Below are positions 7,926 through 15,602 of a stretch of 19,429 nucleotides of DNA, one piece after another. The first letter of the stretch is position 1, and each line of letters opens with the position of its first letter. The DNA lies in NCBI GenBank assembly GCA_014378085.1, contig JACMOJ010000088.1, positions 1 through 19,429 of the forward strand, written 5' to 3'. The position numbers and the translations under genes were made by a program. Under the pieces are notes generated by a model that saw only the letters and a program-made list of their open reading frames with translations, was not told where the DNA came from and did no database searches. Source of the stretch: Burkholderiales bacterium. Its GTDB lineage: Bacteria; Pseudomonadota; Gammaproteobacteria; Burkholderiales; Usitatibacteraceae.

Positions 7926-9283
7926 TAGATTGCTCGGATGCCTGCAGTGTTTGTCTTCTCAAAGTTAGCATGAACATGCGCCACAAATGGACTCGCTGGC
8001 AATGCGGCTTTTTTAGGAGGTGGCATGAGCTCGCTGGATGTCGGCGCGAGCTTCGGCGCGGGCTTTGGCGCGGGGGATGAGGAGTCTGCGGCTTGCCCAC
8101 CGCTCGGCTTGACTAGTCGGATAGTAATGTTTACGCGAGAACCATCGGTTCGTACCTCAACGTCGCGAAACATCGTTTCTTGTTCGAGCGCTTTGACCAG
8201 TGCCGTTGCGGCCGGTGGTGCGCCGGATGTCGCCTGAATTGAAAATTTGAGTTGCTGCGGACGCAGATCCCAGTCACCAAGCTGTAGCGCCCCGGCCGCC
8301 GCGATTTGGCTTAACACGTTACTCACCGTCAAAAATAGTTGAAGCGGGTCTGGCTGGCTGAAGAGTTCAAGAAGCTGGGTTGCGCGTTGCTGTGCAGACA
8401 ACGACTGCTCCCGAGCGTTGAGTGCCACATCTAGGGTTTTTTCGGTCGATAACAGACGCTGTGCGGCTTCGCGCTTGAGCGAAAAAAGTTGGCGCAACTC
8501 ATTTGCATACCAAATAGTCGGAAACGATAACGCAAGCGCCAACGCATAGACAACCAGTAACTCGCGTTGCGACGTGCTATTTCTAACCTGACTTGCGAGA
8601 AAACCCAAAGGCTCCTTCAGCCAAGGTAGTGTGATCGCTGCCGGAGGTGACGGGTCTGCGCTTTCAAGTTGTCCAGTGCTGCGCAGGAAATTTCGCCAAT
8701 TTGAATCGGATGGCAGCTCCGGCCACCACTGTTCGGCCAGAATTCGACTTGCTCCGTGGAATACGCCGACGAATCCGTCCACGGCGCGGTACAAGGCGGC
8801 TGTGTTTTTAGTCAGGTCCGCAATGGCAGAATTCACCGGTTCAAAGCGCCGTAAAGCTGACTCTGGCAACACGCGAAGCTGCGCGATATCAGCACCCGAT
8901 TCGAGAATTAAAGCGGTGGTAGCCGCAGCATCCCATGCGCAAATGATGGCTGAGTCGGCGGCCGGAACAACGTAGTGTTCGCTGGCTGAAAACGGTGACC
9001 AGCCAGCGATCGCAAGCCGAATTGCATCTAGGCGTTTAGCCTCGGGAACGCTACCTAGTTCTAGGACTTTGACGGCGTAACACCCTCGGGACAAAATCCA
9101 GAAAATGTTCGCTGATTGCTTCGTCGACGCTGCGTGAGGCCCGATAACACCTTGCCTCGTTTGGCAAAAGTGGTCCTCTATGGAGAAGGAGCGATCACTT
9201 CGAAGGTTGGCCGGAATAAAGAACTTCAGCCAGCCACTGAGGCGCTTTTGCATCAACATTCTGGGGTGAGTCGCGTAGGTCAT
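7925..9283 (-). CDS. gspL: T2SS inner-membrane platform protein GspL
   Basis: Up to 452 residues. The cytoplasmic part (to about 240) matches the low-similarity actin-like region of GspL/XpsL, which recruits the GspE ATPase. One membrane helix follows (about 241-260, ELLVVYALALALSFPTIWYA), then a coiled-coil-like stretch (about 262-308) and a ferredoxin-like periplasmic domain (about 310-392). A long Pro/Ala/Lys-rich tail closes the protein. The start is uncertain: ATG 9283 gives an 89-base overlap with gspK, and ATG codons at 9259 and 9253 would shorten it to 65 or 59 bases. None has a convincing ribosome binding site. The later one gives MQKRLSGWLKFFIPANL, an amphipathic opening that I find plausible for XpsL-type proteins. 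Confidence 0.8.
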   Translation of the reverse strand: MTYATHPRMLMQKRLSGWLKFFIPANLRSDRSFSIEDHFCQTRQGVIGPHAASTKQSANIFWILSRGCYAVKVLELGSVPEAKRLDAIRLAIAGWSPFSASEHYVVPAADSAIICAWDAAATTALILESGADIAQLRVLPESALRRFEPVNSAIADLTKNTAALYRAVDGFVGVFHGASRILAEQWWPELPSDSNWRNFLRSTGQLESADPSPPAAITLPWLKEPLGFLASQVRNSTSQRELLVVYALALALSFPTIWYANELRQLFSLKREAAQRLLSTEKTLDVALNAREQSLSAQQRATQLLELFSQPDPLQLFLTVSNVLSQIAAAGALQLGDWDLRPQQLKFSIQATSGAPPAATALVKALEQETMFRDVEVRTDGSRVNITIRLVKPSGGQAADSSSPAPKPAPKLAPTSSELMPPPKKAALPASPFVAHVHANFEKTNTAGIRAI

Positions 9284-10412
9284 TCCTGGCGGAAGAAGCG
9301 GTGGTTGCTATAGGTCGGGAACCTGACTGCTGCCCCACTTCTGGTTTTTGGGTATCTTGCTTTAAGGCTCGCTGAAATTCGTCAGGCCCACTTGGAATGC
9401 CGACCGTTACGGGTCGACGGACACACATCTTTAGTCGAGTTGGACGATCAGATTCACCGGCTGTAATAGATAACTGACATTCTAGCAGGAACGGTAGCTC
9501 AGCTTTGTACAACACCACCCGTAAGTCGTTGGCGCCGAATAGGCCAAAATAGTCGGAATCGATCGGGCCCGAGGTAAAAGGTGCTAACTCTGCGACGGAC
9601 GTGAACGCCCGCGCCCGCCGTTGGTCAATGAGGGCAGGAATTTTTGCGCGATCCAAGCCTGGGAGAGCATAAAGCACCGCAGCAGGCGCTGAGTTCATGT
9701 TCAAACCAGAATGGCGAGCTATTGAAAAGAGGTCCATGAATCGAGATTCAACCCCAGGGTTACTGTTTTGTCCTGCTGTTCGGAGGCGGCTGAACAAACT
9801 ATCCCAGCCGAGAACATCTTGTAGTTGTTCGCGCGTGCGGAGGAAGTCATTTGTAGGTGGTGGCTTATTTGCGCGAGCGTAGTCTGCCTTCTCGGCTCCG
9901 TTTAGCCGTCTCAGGTCGTCTGCATCCATGTAATCGAGCAAGCTGTCAACCAGCCGAGGCTGATTTTCAACAGGAATGCCGAGGCTATCGAGCAATCGGA
10001 ATATTGTTTTTTCGTCGAGCGTGTTGATTGCGAGTAATCCGCGCTCATCCTGAACGCTGATCGACAACGTTTCGGTCAGCTTATAGCGTCTGCCGTCAGT
10101 TGCGAGAGTTTCCTTGCCGAATGTGAGTCCTCCCTCTTCGCGGGTTCCTGTGGCTGCGGCAAATTGTAACGATTCGCGGATTGCGAACGCCTCTCTTTCA
10201 GCTTCGGCCCAGCGTTGCATGTGCAGGGCGCTGTTCCGAAGGGAATCTACTTGAATAGCAAAGTAGGCCGCGCCAAGGCTAATGATCGCAATCGCGACCA
10301 GCGTGGCAACCAGCACAAACCCAGTTTCGGGCTGACCTGCGGTAGGCAGGAACTTCAGATTTAGTTTTTCAATCACGCGGGAAACCAGTGTCACGGCTTG
10401 GATGTTGGGCAA
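9195..10412 (-). CDS. gspK: T2SS minor pseudopilin GspK
   Basis: 405 residues from a TTG start with AGAGAG eight bases upstream; a GTG at 10394 is the alternative. No ATG precedes the membrane helix. The leader ends at ETG^FVLVATLVAIAIISL. The mature protein has Ala, not Glu, at position 5, the known hallmark of GspK, the pseudopilus tip cap. Further family marks are the motif LLDYMDADDLRRLNGAE (about 158-174), like the DxxDxD...GaE signature of GspK, and a helix-hairpin-helix-like stretch (LNMNSAPAAVLYALPGL, about 237-253). The protein is longer at the C-terminus than many GspKs, with a polar tail from about 345. It is the first gene of the minus-strand run and diverges from gspJ. Confidence 0.9.
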   Translation of the reverse strand: MPNIQAVTLVSRVIEKLNLKFLPTAGQPETGFVLVATLVAIAIISLGAAYFAIQVDSLRNSALHMQRWAEAEREAFAIRESLQFAAATGTREEGGLTFGKETLATDGRRYKLTETLSISVQDERGLLAINTLDEKTIFRLLDSLGIPVENQPRLVDSLLDYMDADDLRRLNGAEKADYARANKPPPTNDFLRTREQLQDVLGWDSLFSRLRTAGQNSNPGVESRFMDLFSIARHSGLNMNSAPAAVLYALPGLDRAKIPALIDQRRARAFTSVAELAPFTSGPIDSDYFGLFGANDLRVVLYKAELPFLLECQLSITAGESDRPTRLKMCVRRPVTVGIPSGPDEFQRALKQDTQKPEVGQQSGSRPIATTASSARNDLRDSPQNVDAKAPQWLAEVLYSGQPSK

Positions 10413-10473
10413 AAAACCACTCTCTTGGTTGGCAACCCCGCCGATGGCGGACGCGGTTTTAGCCGACTAACGC

Positions 10474-10508
10474 GTATGATTGTGGCCTATCCAAAGCAAG
10501 AATCATAC
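10474..10508. promoter_or_regulatory. Inverted repeat in the gspK/gspJ divergent spacer
   Basis: GTATGATT (10474-10481) and AATCATAC (10501-10508) form a perfect 8-bp inverted repeat with a 19-base spacer, in the 110-base region between the divergent starts of gspK and gspJ. Arm centres are 27 bases apart, close to two and a half helical turns. It could be an operator for both units or a hairpin in the gspJ leader RNA. Function is inferred from position only. Confidence 0.35.
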
Positions 10509-10522
10509 TCGCCATAACCGAC

Positions 10523-11296
10523 ATGTCGTATTTTTCTCCTTCGTCGCCACGATGCGCAATGAAACCTAAGATTTGCTCCGACCGCCGTTCGGTCGCAGCA
10601 AATCCTTTGTCGCGATTCGGCTCGCCAGCCATCTTGCGGTGGGAAAAACCGACACAGACTGGATTTACCTTGTTGGAAATTCTCACCGCGATGGCGCTAT
10701 TTTTTATGGTCGCAGGAATATTGGTATCCGGGGTTTCGCAAGCAATTCGGGTAGCAGAAGTTGGCTCGGTTGAATCCGCTAACTCGCGTGATCAGACGAT
10801 GCGACTCGCTTGGTTTCGAGAAACGGTAGGTTTGACGGTGCTGCCGGCGCCGGGGATGAAGCCAACGGATAGGACGCCGCCATTGATCGGCGATGTCCGC
10901 AGTATTGCCGGATTGTCGATCGCGGCACCGAATTCACAAACACGAGGGCCATCTGCGTATCGGTTTGAAATCGGCTTCAGCGCTGAGACTGGCGAAGGGC
11001 AGTTGACCCTTGTCGATGGGAACGAGCAGGTCGGTGCTGAATTGAAACCGGCGGCAGTGCTGGCCGCCTGGCGCGGTTCGGAGGGGCGCTTTTTCTTCTT
11101 GGATGAGGATGGGGTTTGGCATGATCAATGGCCCGCCAGAGGGAAGGCGCCTGCCGCTCGGCCGAATCGCGCGCCATTAAGCTCTGAATTACCGGTGGCA
11201 ATTGAGTTTAAGTACGGACTTCCGCCGAAGAGCGTCGTGGTGGCAATTCAGGATCGAGCACTCCCCCCACCGACTCTTGAGGAGCTGATGAAATGA
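10523..11296 (+). CDS. gspJ: T2SS minor pseudopilin GspJ
   Basis: Up to 257 residues. The cleavage site is QTG^FTLLEILTAMALFFMVAGILVSG, with Glu at mature position 5, followed by a beta-rich domain with FRETVGLTVLP and FFFLDEDGVWHDQWP segments typical of GspJ. GspJ sits in the pseudopilus tip with GspH, I and K. The start is uncertain: ATG 10523 or ATG 10559 would give leaders of 47 or 35 residues, both long. TTG 10634 would give a usual ten-residue leader (MRWEKPTQTG). None has a good ribosome binding site. Uniquely in this window, gspJ lies on the opposite strand from gspK and is joined to lptC by an ATGA overlap. Confidence 0.85.
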   Translation: MSYFSPSSPRCAMKPKICSDRRSVAANPLSRFGSPAILRWEKPTQTGFTLLEILTAMALFFMVAGILVSGVSQAIRVAEVGSVESANSRDQTMRLAWFRETVGLTVLPAPGMKPTDRTPPLIGDVRSIAGLSIAAPNSQTRGPSAYRFEIGFSAETGEGQLTLVDGNEQVGAELKPAAVLAAWRGSEGRFFFLDEDGVWHDQWPARGKAPAARPNRAPLSSELPVAIEFKYGLPPKSVVVAIQDRALPPPTLEELMK

Positions 11297-11862
11297 ACGG
11301 CCGCTCAATTCCAATTCTTCCAGTCGGTGTGCTCGTGCTGTTGCTCATCCTCACCTCTTGGCTATCTCAATATGCTGCCAACGACGGGTCGGGTGTCCGC
11401 GAACTCGGGAGAAATGATCCCGACGTGGTCGTAGAGCGTTTCACTTCTAGAATGCTCTCGCCAACGGGCGACGTACAATACGTTTTGGTCGCAGAGAAAA
11501 TGACGCATTATCCTGTTGGGGACACATCATTAATGGAGCAGGTAATCGTTACGGCCACGTCGCCCGGTCAGCCACAGCTCGTTGCAAAATCGCCGACCGC
11601 GCGGCTCATTTCTGGTGGAAATGAGGTTGTCATGGAAGGGGGGGTGGTCATCGATTCAAGTGCGTTCGGGAGCTCGCCAGCCATGAAGCTACGCACGCCA
11701 CGGCTCACGGTGCTGCCTGAGAAAAACACGGCTTCCTCCAAGGATGGCGTGGTGATCGAGAGCGCACAAGGCGTGATGAATGCGGAAAGTTTTGAGCTCA
11801 ATAACCTTACCAAAACGCTGCGCATGGAAAAGATGCGTGCAACGCTAATAAGCGGGAAGTGA
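11293..11862 (+). CDS. lptC: LPS export system protein LptC
   Basis: 189 residues. One N-terminal membrane helix (about 8-25, ILPVGVLVLLLILTSWLS) anchors a periplasmic beta-jellyroll (about 35-185) with the LptC-type sequence FTSRMLSPTGDVQYVLVAEKMTHYP. LptC accepts LPS from the LptBFG transporter in the inner membrane and passes it to LptA. The ATG overlaps the gspJ stop (ATGA), and GGAG inside the end of gspJ (11281-11284) is a good ribosome binding site, so translation is probably coupled. The usual upstream neighbours kdsD and kdsC are absent; gspJ takes their place. lptA begins seven bases after the stop. Confidence 0.92.
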   Translation: MNGRSIPILPVGVLVLLLILTSWLSQYAANDGSGVRELGRNDPDVVVERFTSRMLSPTGDVQYVLVAEKMTHYPVGDTSLMEQVIVTATSPGQPQLVAKSPTARLISGGNEVVMEGGVVIDSSAFGSSPAMKLRTPRLTVLPEKNTASSKDGVVIESAQGVMNAESFELNNLTKTLRMEKMRATLISGK

Positions 11863-11869
11863 GATAGCC

Positions 11870-12493
11870 ATGGATCGCCCGAATTTGACTTTCGTGTCGT
11901 CTCAGAAACGGCTGCTGCGGTTGGCAGCGCTGGCGATCATGGCGCTATTGGTGCCAATGGCGGCAATAGCCGAAAAAGCGGATCGAACCAAACCGATAAA
12001 AATTGAAGCGGCCAGCAATGTGTTGGACCAGTCGACCAACGTACTTGTGCTTGAAGGCGAAGTTGTGCTGGAGCAGGGAACCATGAAAATTACGGCCGAA
12101 CGCATGCGGCTAAAGCGCGACGCGCAAGAGAATATTTTTGCAGAGCTGTTCGCCAAAGCGGGTGGGCAAATCACATTCCGCGAGAAGCGCGAGGGATTTA
12201 GCGACTACATGGAAGGGGTGGCTGATCGCGCCGAGTTTGATGACAAAGCCAACACACTCAAATTGTTCTCGCGCGCGCGCTTAAAGAACGGTACTGATGA
12301 GTTGACGGGCGAGTACATTTACTACAACTCGCTGACCGACGTCATTCAAGCATTCGGCGCTGCGCCTGATAGCAAGTCTGGCGCCAAAACCACGCCGCCG
12401 ACGGGCAATAATCGGGTTCGAATGATCATTCAGCCGCGGCAGGAGCCAGCCAAAGAAGCTGCGCCGGCGAGCGCAACCCCGGTAAAGAAATAG
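11870..12493 (+). CDS. lptA: LPS transport periplasmic protein LptA
   Basis: 207 residues. A signal peptide (positive [18 protein letters not shown] core) is probably cut after AIA at residue 34. An OstA/LptA beta-jellyroll follows (about 43-165), with typical strands [23 protein letters not shown] and [10 protein letters not shown]. The tail from about 170 is rich in Pro, Ala and Lys and probably disordered. LptA molecules stack to form the periplasmic bridge from LptC to LptD. The ribosome binding site lies within the end of lptC. The lptB ATG starts two bases after the TAG stop, so the lpt genes form one operon. Confidence 0.93.
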   Translation: MDRPNLTFVSSQKRLLRLAALAIMALLVPMAAIAEKADRTKPIKIEAASNVLDQSTNVLVLEGEVVLEQGTMKITAERMRLKRDAQENIFAELFAKAGGQITFREKREGFSDYMEGVADRAEFDDKANTLKLFSRARLKNGTDELTGEYIYYNSLTDVIQAFGAAPDSKSGAKTTPPTGNNRVRMIIQPRQEPAKEAAPASATPVKK

Positions 12494-12495
12494 CG

Positions 12496-13278
12496 ATGCA
12501 GTCGGCTCGTGACCCTTTTTCTGTTGAGGTTGCTACCGACGCAGGCGGGTCGACTGTGAGTGTTCTACGCGCGCAGCATTTGCGAAAAGCGTACAAGAAA
12601 CGGGTGGTGGTTCACGATGTTTCGCTGGAGGTAAAGAGTGGCGAGGTGGTGGGGTTGCTAGGCCCTAATGGCGCGGGAAAGACCACTTGCTTTTACATGA
12701 TAGTCGGCCTCGTGGCGGCGGATGGTGGCGAGATTCACCTAGATCAACACGTCATGACGACGCTGCCAATCTATCAGCGTTCGCGACTTGGCGTGGCGTA
12801 TCTTCCGCAAGAGGCATCGATTTTTCGAAAGCTGAGCGTGGCTGAAAACATCCAGGCCGTGTTGGAGCTGCGAGGCTTAAGTAACGAAGAGATCGCCAAA
12901 AAGCGCGATGCCCTGCTGGACGAGCTGCACATCAGCCACCTGCGCAACAATCCTGCGGTGAGCCTTTCGGGCGGTGAACGCCGGCGGGTTGAGATTGCGC
13001 GTGCGCTTGCGGTTGAGCCTCGTTTTGTGCTGTTGGATGAGCCCTTCGCGGGCGTTGATCCCATCGCTGTGATTGATATTCAAGAGATCATCAAATTTTT
13101 GAAGAAGCGCGGCATCGGCGTTCTGATTACCGATCACAATGTTCGAGAAACGCTCGGTATTTGCGACCACGCCTACATCATTAACCAAGGCCGCGTGCTG
13201 GCAATGGGAAAACCCGCTGAGATAGTCGCTGACGAAACGGTGCGAAAGGTCTATCTAGGCGAGAACTTCCGGCTGTAA
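12496..13278 (+). CDS. lptB: LPS export ABC ATPase LptB
   Basis: 260 residues, cytoplasmic ATPase of the LptB2FG transporter. Visible motifs: Walker [10 protein letters not shown] (56-64), Q-loop Q105 in YLPQEASIF, signature LSGGERRR (157-164), Walker B FVLLDEPF with D181/E182, and switch His 214 in TDHNV. The first 20 residues are an extension relative to usual LptB (about 240 residues). A GTG at 12556 preceded by GGCGGG would give the standard length ([13 protein letters not shown]), so the true start is open. The gene is followed eight bases later by rpoN, the classical order. Confidence 0.96.
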   Translation: MQSARDPFSVEVATDAGGSTVSVLRAQHLRKAYKKRVVVHDVSLEVKSGEVVGLLGPNGAGKTTCFYMIVGLVAADGGEIHLDQHVMTTLPIYQRSRLGVAYLPQEASIFRKLSVAENIQAVLELRGLSNEEIAKKRDALLDELHISHLRNNPAVSLSGGERRRVEIARALAVEPRFVLLDEPFAGVDPIAVIDIQEIIKFLKKRGIGVLITDHNVRETLGICDHAYIINQGRVLAMGKPAEIVADETVRKVYLGENFRL

Positions 13279-13286
13279 CGAACATC

Positions 13287-14891
13287 ATGAAAGCATCGCT
13301 CCATCTCAAGCTTTCACAACATCTTGCGCTGACGCCCCAGCTGCAGCAGTCAATCAAGCTGTTGCAGCTATCGACCGCGGAATTGAACCAAGAGCTAGAG
13401 AAATTCCTGCTGGAAAACCCGTTACTTGAGCGCGAAGATAACGAATCGCGCGAAACTGATAGCGCAGCAAGTGACGCAGCCAGTGATCGGCTTGCCGAAG
13501 CCGCCTCCGTGGACGCCTACAGTGAGGCCGATTACGCACCGGGAGGGGTCTCGGCAACGCAAGTTGCAACCGACTCAGCCGACCGGCGCGATCTTGAGTT
13601 CGATAGCAATGAGTTCATGGGTGCCGGTGATTTTGAGAGCAGCGGCCCATCAGGCGCTTCCGCCGGCGGCGACGACAACGGGGATCGCAGCGACCGCGAG
13701 GAGTATGGTGCTACCGCTGCGTCGTCGATTTCGCTGCAACAGCATTTGCTGGCGCAGCTAGGCCTGATGCCTTTATCGCAGCGCGACCGACAAATGGCTG
13801 CGTTCATCATCGCGCACTTGGATGACGACGGGTACCTCACCTACGAAATTGGGGATTTGGTGCAAATGTTGGTTGTCTCGGGCGATGATAACGTTGACGA
13901 CATCGGCGGCATCGGCGATATCAGCGACAGCGGCGCAATTGGCAAAATCGACGATGAGGACATTGAGGATATGTTGCGTAGCGAACTCAACGTTGCGTTG
14001 AGTCACGTCCAACATTTAGAGCCGCTTGGAGTGGGAGCCCGCTCCTTAGCCGAGTGTTTGCGGCTACAGCTAGACCAGTTGCCCGCCACCACAGCCTATT
14101 TGGCCGAGGCCAAGGCGTTAGCGATGGAGCATCTTGCTGCGCTCGGTCAGCGCGATTTTGTGAAACTCAAACGAGTTCTGCGCTTGTCCGACGAAGGCTT
14201 GCGGGCGACACGTGCATTAATCGTGGCGTTGGACCCAAAGCCGGGGCGCAGATTTGGTCAGGGCGACACAAGGTTTGTGATTCCCGATGTGGTGGTCAAG
14301 AAAGTTCGTGGCAAATGGCATGCGATGCTAAATCAGGCGGCGATGCCAAGGCTTCGAGTGAATCAGTTTTATGCGGATCTTTTGCACAAGAGTCGCGATG
14401 CAAAGGGGAAGAACCTCGCCGGACAACTCCAAGAGGCGCGCTGGCTGATCAAAAATATTCAGCAGCGTTTCGAGACCATCCTGAAGGTCACCGAAGCGAT
14501 TGTCGAAAATCAGCGGCATTTTTTTGACCACGGTGAAGTCGCGATGCGTCCATTGGTATTGCGTGAGATTGCCGATCAGGTGGGGCTACATGAATCCACG
14601 GTTTCGAGAGTCACGACGCAAAAGTACATGCTTACTCCGAGAGGGATATTTGAGCTCAAATATTTTTTTGGCTCAAGTGTGGCGACCGAGGCCGGCGGCG
14701 CATGTTCAGCGACCGCGATACGTGCGTTGATTAGGCAGTTGGTGGAAGCCGAAGATCAACGCAAGCCATTGTCAGATAACAAGATTGCAGACATTTTGTC
14801 CAACCAAGGCATCTTGGTGGCGCGTCGAACCATCGCCAAATACCGTGAATCGCTACAGATCCAGCCGGCGAGTTTACGCAAATCGCTTTAG
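13287..14891 (+). CDS. rpoN: RNA polymerase sigma-54 factor RpoN
   Basis: 534 residues, somewhat longer than most (about 470-500). Region I (1-49) is the Gln/Leu-rich activator-response segment. Region II (about 50-147) is acidic and low in complexity. The core-binding domain follows, then the HTH (about 426-446, LREIADQVGLHESTVSR) and the RpoN box ARRTIAKYRE (512-521), which reads the -24 element. It directs RNA polymerase to -24/-12 promoters with an AAA+ activator. Odd feature: about 30 extra acidic, Gly/Asp/Ile-rich residues (about 199-228) between HLDDDGYLT and the VQHLEPLGVGAR segment, coded partly by a 9-base tandem repeat. It sits in the usual place between lptB and hpf. Confidence 0.97.
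   Translation: MKASLHLKLSQHLALTPQLQQSIKLLQLSTAELNQELEKFLLENPLLEREDNESRETDSAASDAASDRLAEAASVDAYSEADYAPGGVSATQVATDSADRRDLEFDSNEFMGAGDFESSGPSGASAGGDDNGDRSDREEYGATAASSISLQQHLLAQLGLMPLSQRDRQMAAFIIAHLDDDGYLTYEIGDLVQMLVVSGDDNVDDIGGIGDISDSGAIGKIDDEDIEDMLRSELNVALSHVQHLEPLGVGARSLAECLRLQLDQLPATTAYLAEAKALAMEHLAALGQRDFVKLKRVLRLSDEGLRATRALIVALDPKPGRRFGQGDTRFVIPDVVVKKVRGKWHAMLNQAAMPRLRVNQFYADLLHKSRDAKGKNLAGQLQEARWLIKNIQQRFETILKVTEAIVENQRHFFDHGEVAMRPLVLREIADQVGLHESTVSRVTTQKYMLTPRGIFELKYFFGSSVATEAGGACSATAIRALIRQLVEAEDQRKPLSDNKIADILSNQGILVARRTIAKYRESLQIQPASLRKSL
13902..13928 (+). repeat. Three degenerate 9-base tandem units inside rpoN
   Basis: ATCGGCGGC, ATCGGCGAT and ATCAGCGAC lie head to tail and encode Ile-Gly-Gly, Ile-Gly-Asp and Ile-Ser-Asp. 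They form the centre of the acidic insertion in RpoN and suggest it grew by short-unit duplication. Confidence 0.7.
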
Positions 14892-14960
14892 CGGTCGTAT
14901 TCGTTTATGTCCGCCCATGAAAGGCTTAAACCGGGGGCTCAAACCACCAGCTTATTCAGG

Positions 14961-14989
14961 TTGCGCGCTTTGCGGAATGGGCGTATCTT
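14961..14989 (+). promoter_or_regulatory. Possible sigma-70 promoter for hpf
   Basis: TTGCGC (14961-14966) and TATCTT (14984-14989) are spaced by 17 bases in the 183-base gap between rpoN and hpf. Each hexamer matches the consensus only partly. The gap is long enough for a separate promoter, and none of its other sequence looks coding. Confidence 0.3.
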
Positions 14990-15074
14990 AAATCTATCAA
15001 AGACTTTTTTGCGTCCCTGAACGGGGATGGATTAACCGGGCACATGATGTGTCCATTTGAAAGGAGCGCGGTAT

Positions 15075-15401
15075 ATGAACTTGCACATGACAGGTCATCA
15101 TCTCGAAATCACCCCATCAATGCGTGATTACGTAGCCTCCAAGATGACCCGAATAAATCGCCACTTCGACCACGTCATCGATGTGAGCATGATTTTGACT
15201 GTCGAAAAGTTACGACAGAAAATCGAGGCGAACGTGCATCTTTCCGGGAAGGACATTTTTGTTGAGTCTGAGGACGCCGACATGTACGCGGCGATCGATT
15301 TGTTAGTGGACAAACTGGACCGACAAATTGTCAAACATAAAGAAAAAATCAAGAGCAAACATGTTGCGGAAGCGCCAAAACGCATGATTTTGGATTCTTA
15401 A
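15075..15401 (+). CDS. hpf: Short ribosome hibernation promoting factor HPF
   Basis: 108 residues from ATG 15075, chosen because AAGGAG (15061-15066) stands eight bases before it; the ATG at 15057 would put the site inside the gene. The protein is a single S30AE/HPF domain (MNLHMTGHHLEITPSMRDYV ... VESEDADMYAAIDLLVDKL) with a basic helix (KHKEKIKSKH) and no long-HPF C-terminal dimerisation domain. It binds in the 30S tRNA/mRNA channel and promotes inactive 100S ribosomes in slow growth. The gene follows rpoN, as in most proteobacteria, and is closed by a strong terminator. Confidence 0.95.
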   Translation: MNLHMTGHHLEITPSMRDYVASKMTRINRHFDHVIDVSMILTVEKLRQKIEANVHLSGKDIFVESEDADMYAAIDLLVDKLDRQIVKHKEKIKSKHVAEAPKRMILDS

Positions 15402-15427
15402 TTCCAAGCTGGTTAAATAAATTTACG

Positions 15428-15474
15428 CCGCCCGATTCGCCCCGCAGTACGGAGCATCGGGCGGTTTGTTTTTT
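15428..15474 (+). terminator. Rho-independent terminator after hpf
   Basis: A 9-bp GC-rich stem (CCGCCCGAT at 15428-15436 with ATCGGGCGG at 15456-15464) holds a 19-base loop with a small inner CCG/CGG stem. It is followed by TTTGTTTTTT (15465-15474). It separates the gspJ-hpf run from ptsN-hprK-rapZ. Confidence 0.88.
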
Positions 15475-15602
15475 GCGTTCAGACTTGTTGCCCATCGGCG
15501 TTTCACTGCGGCATGCCGACATCAAACTGAATATTTTTTGCACCTACGTTTGCCGCGCACGCGAGGCGTAAACTGTCGCATTAGATCTTGTGAACCCGCA
15601 CT

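Noticed and set aside
15509..15518. Perfect 10-bp palindrome CGGCATGCCG upstream of ptsN
   Set aside because: Short palindromes of this size occur by chance in GC-rich DNA, and no second copy or promoter context was seen; noted but not called an operator.
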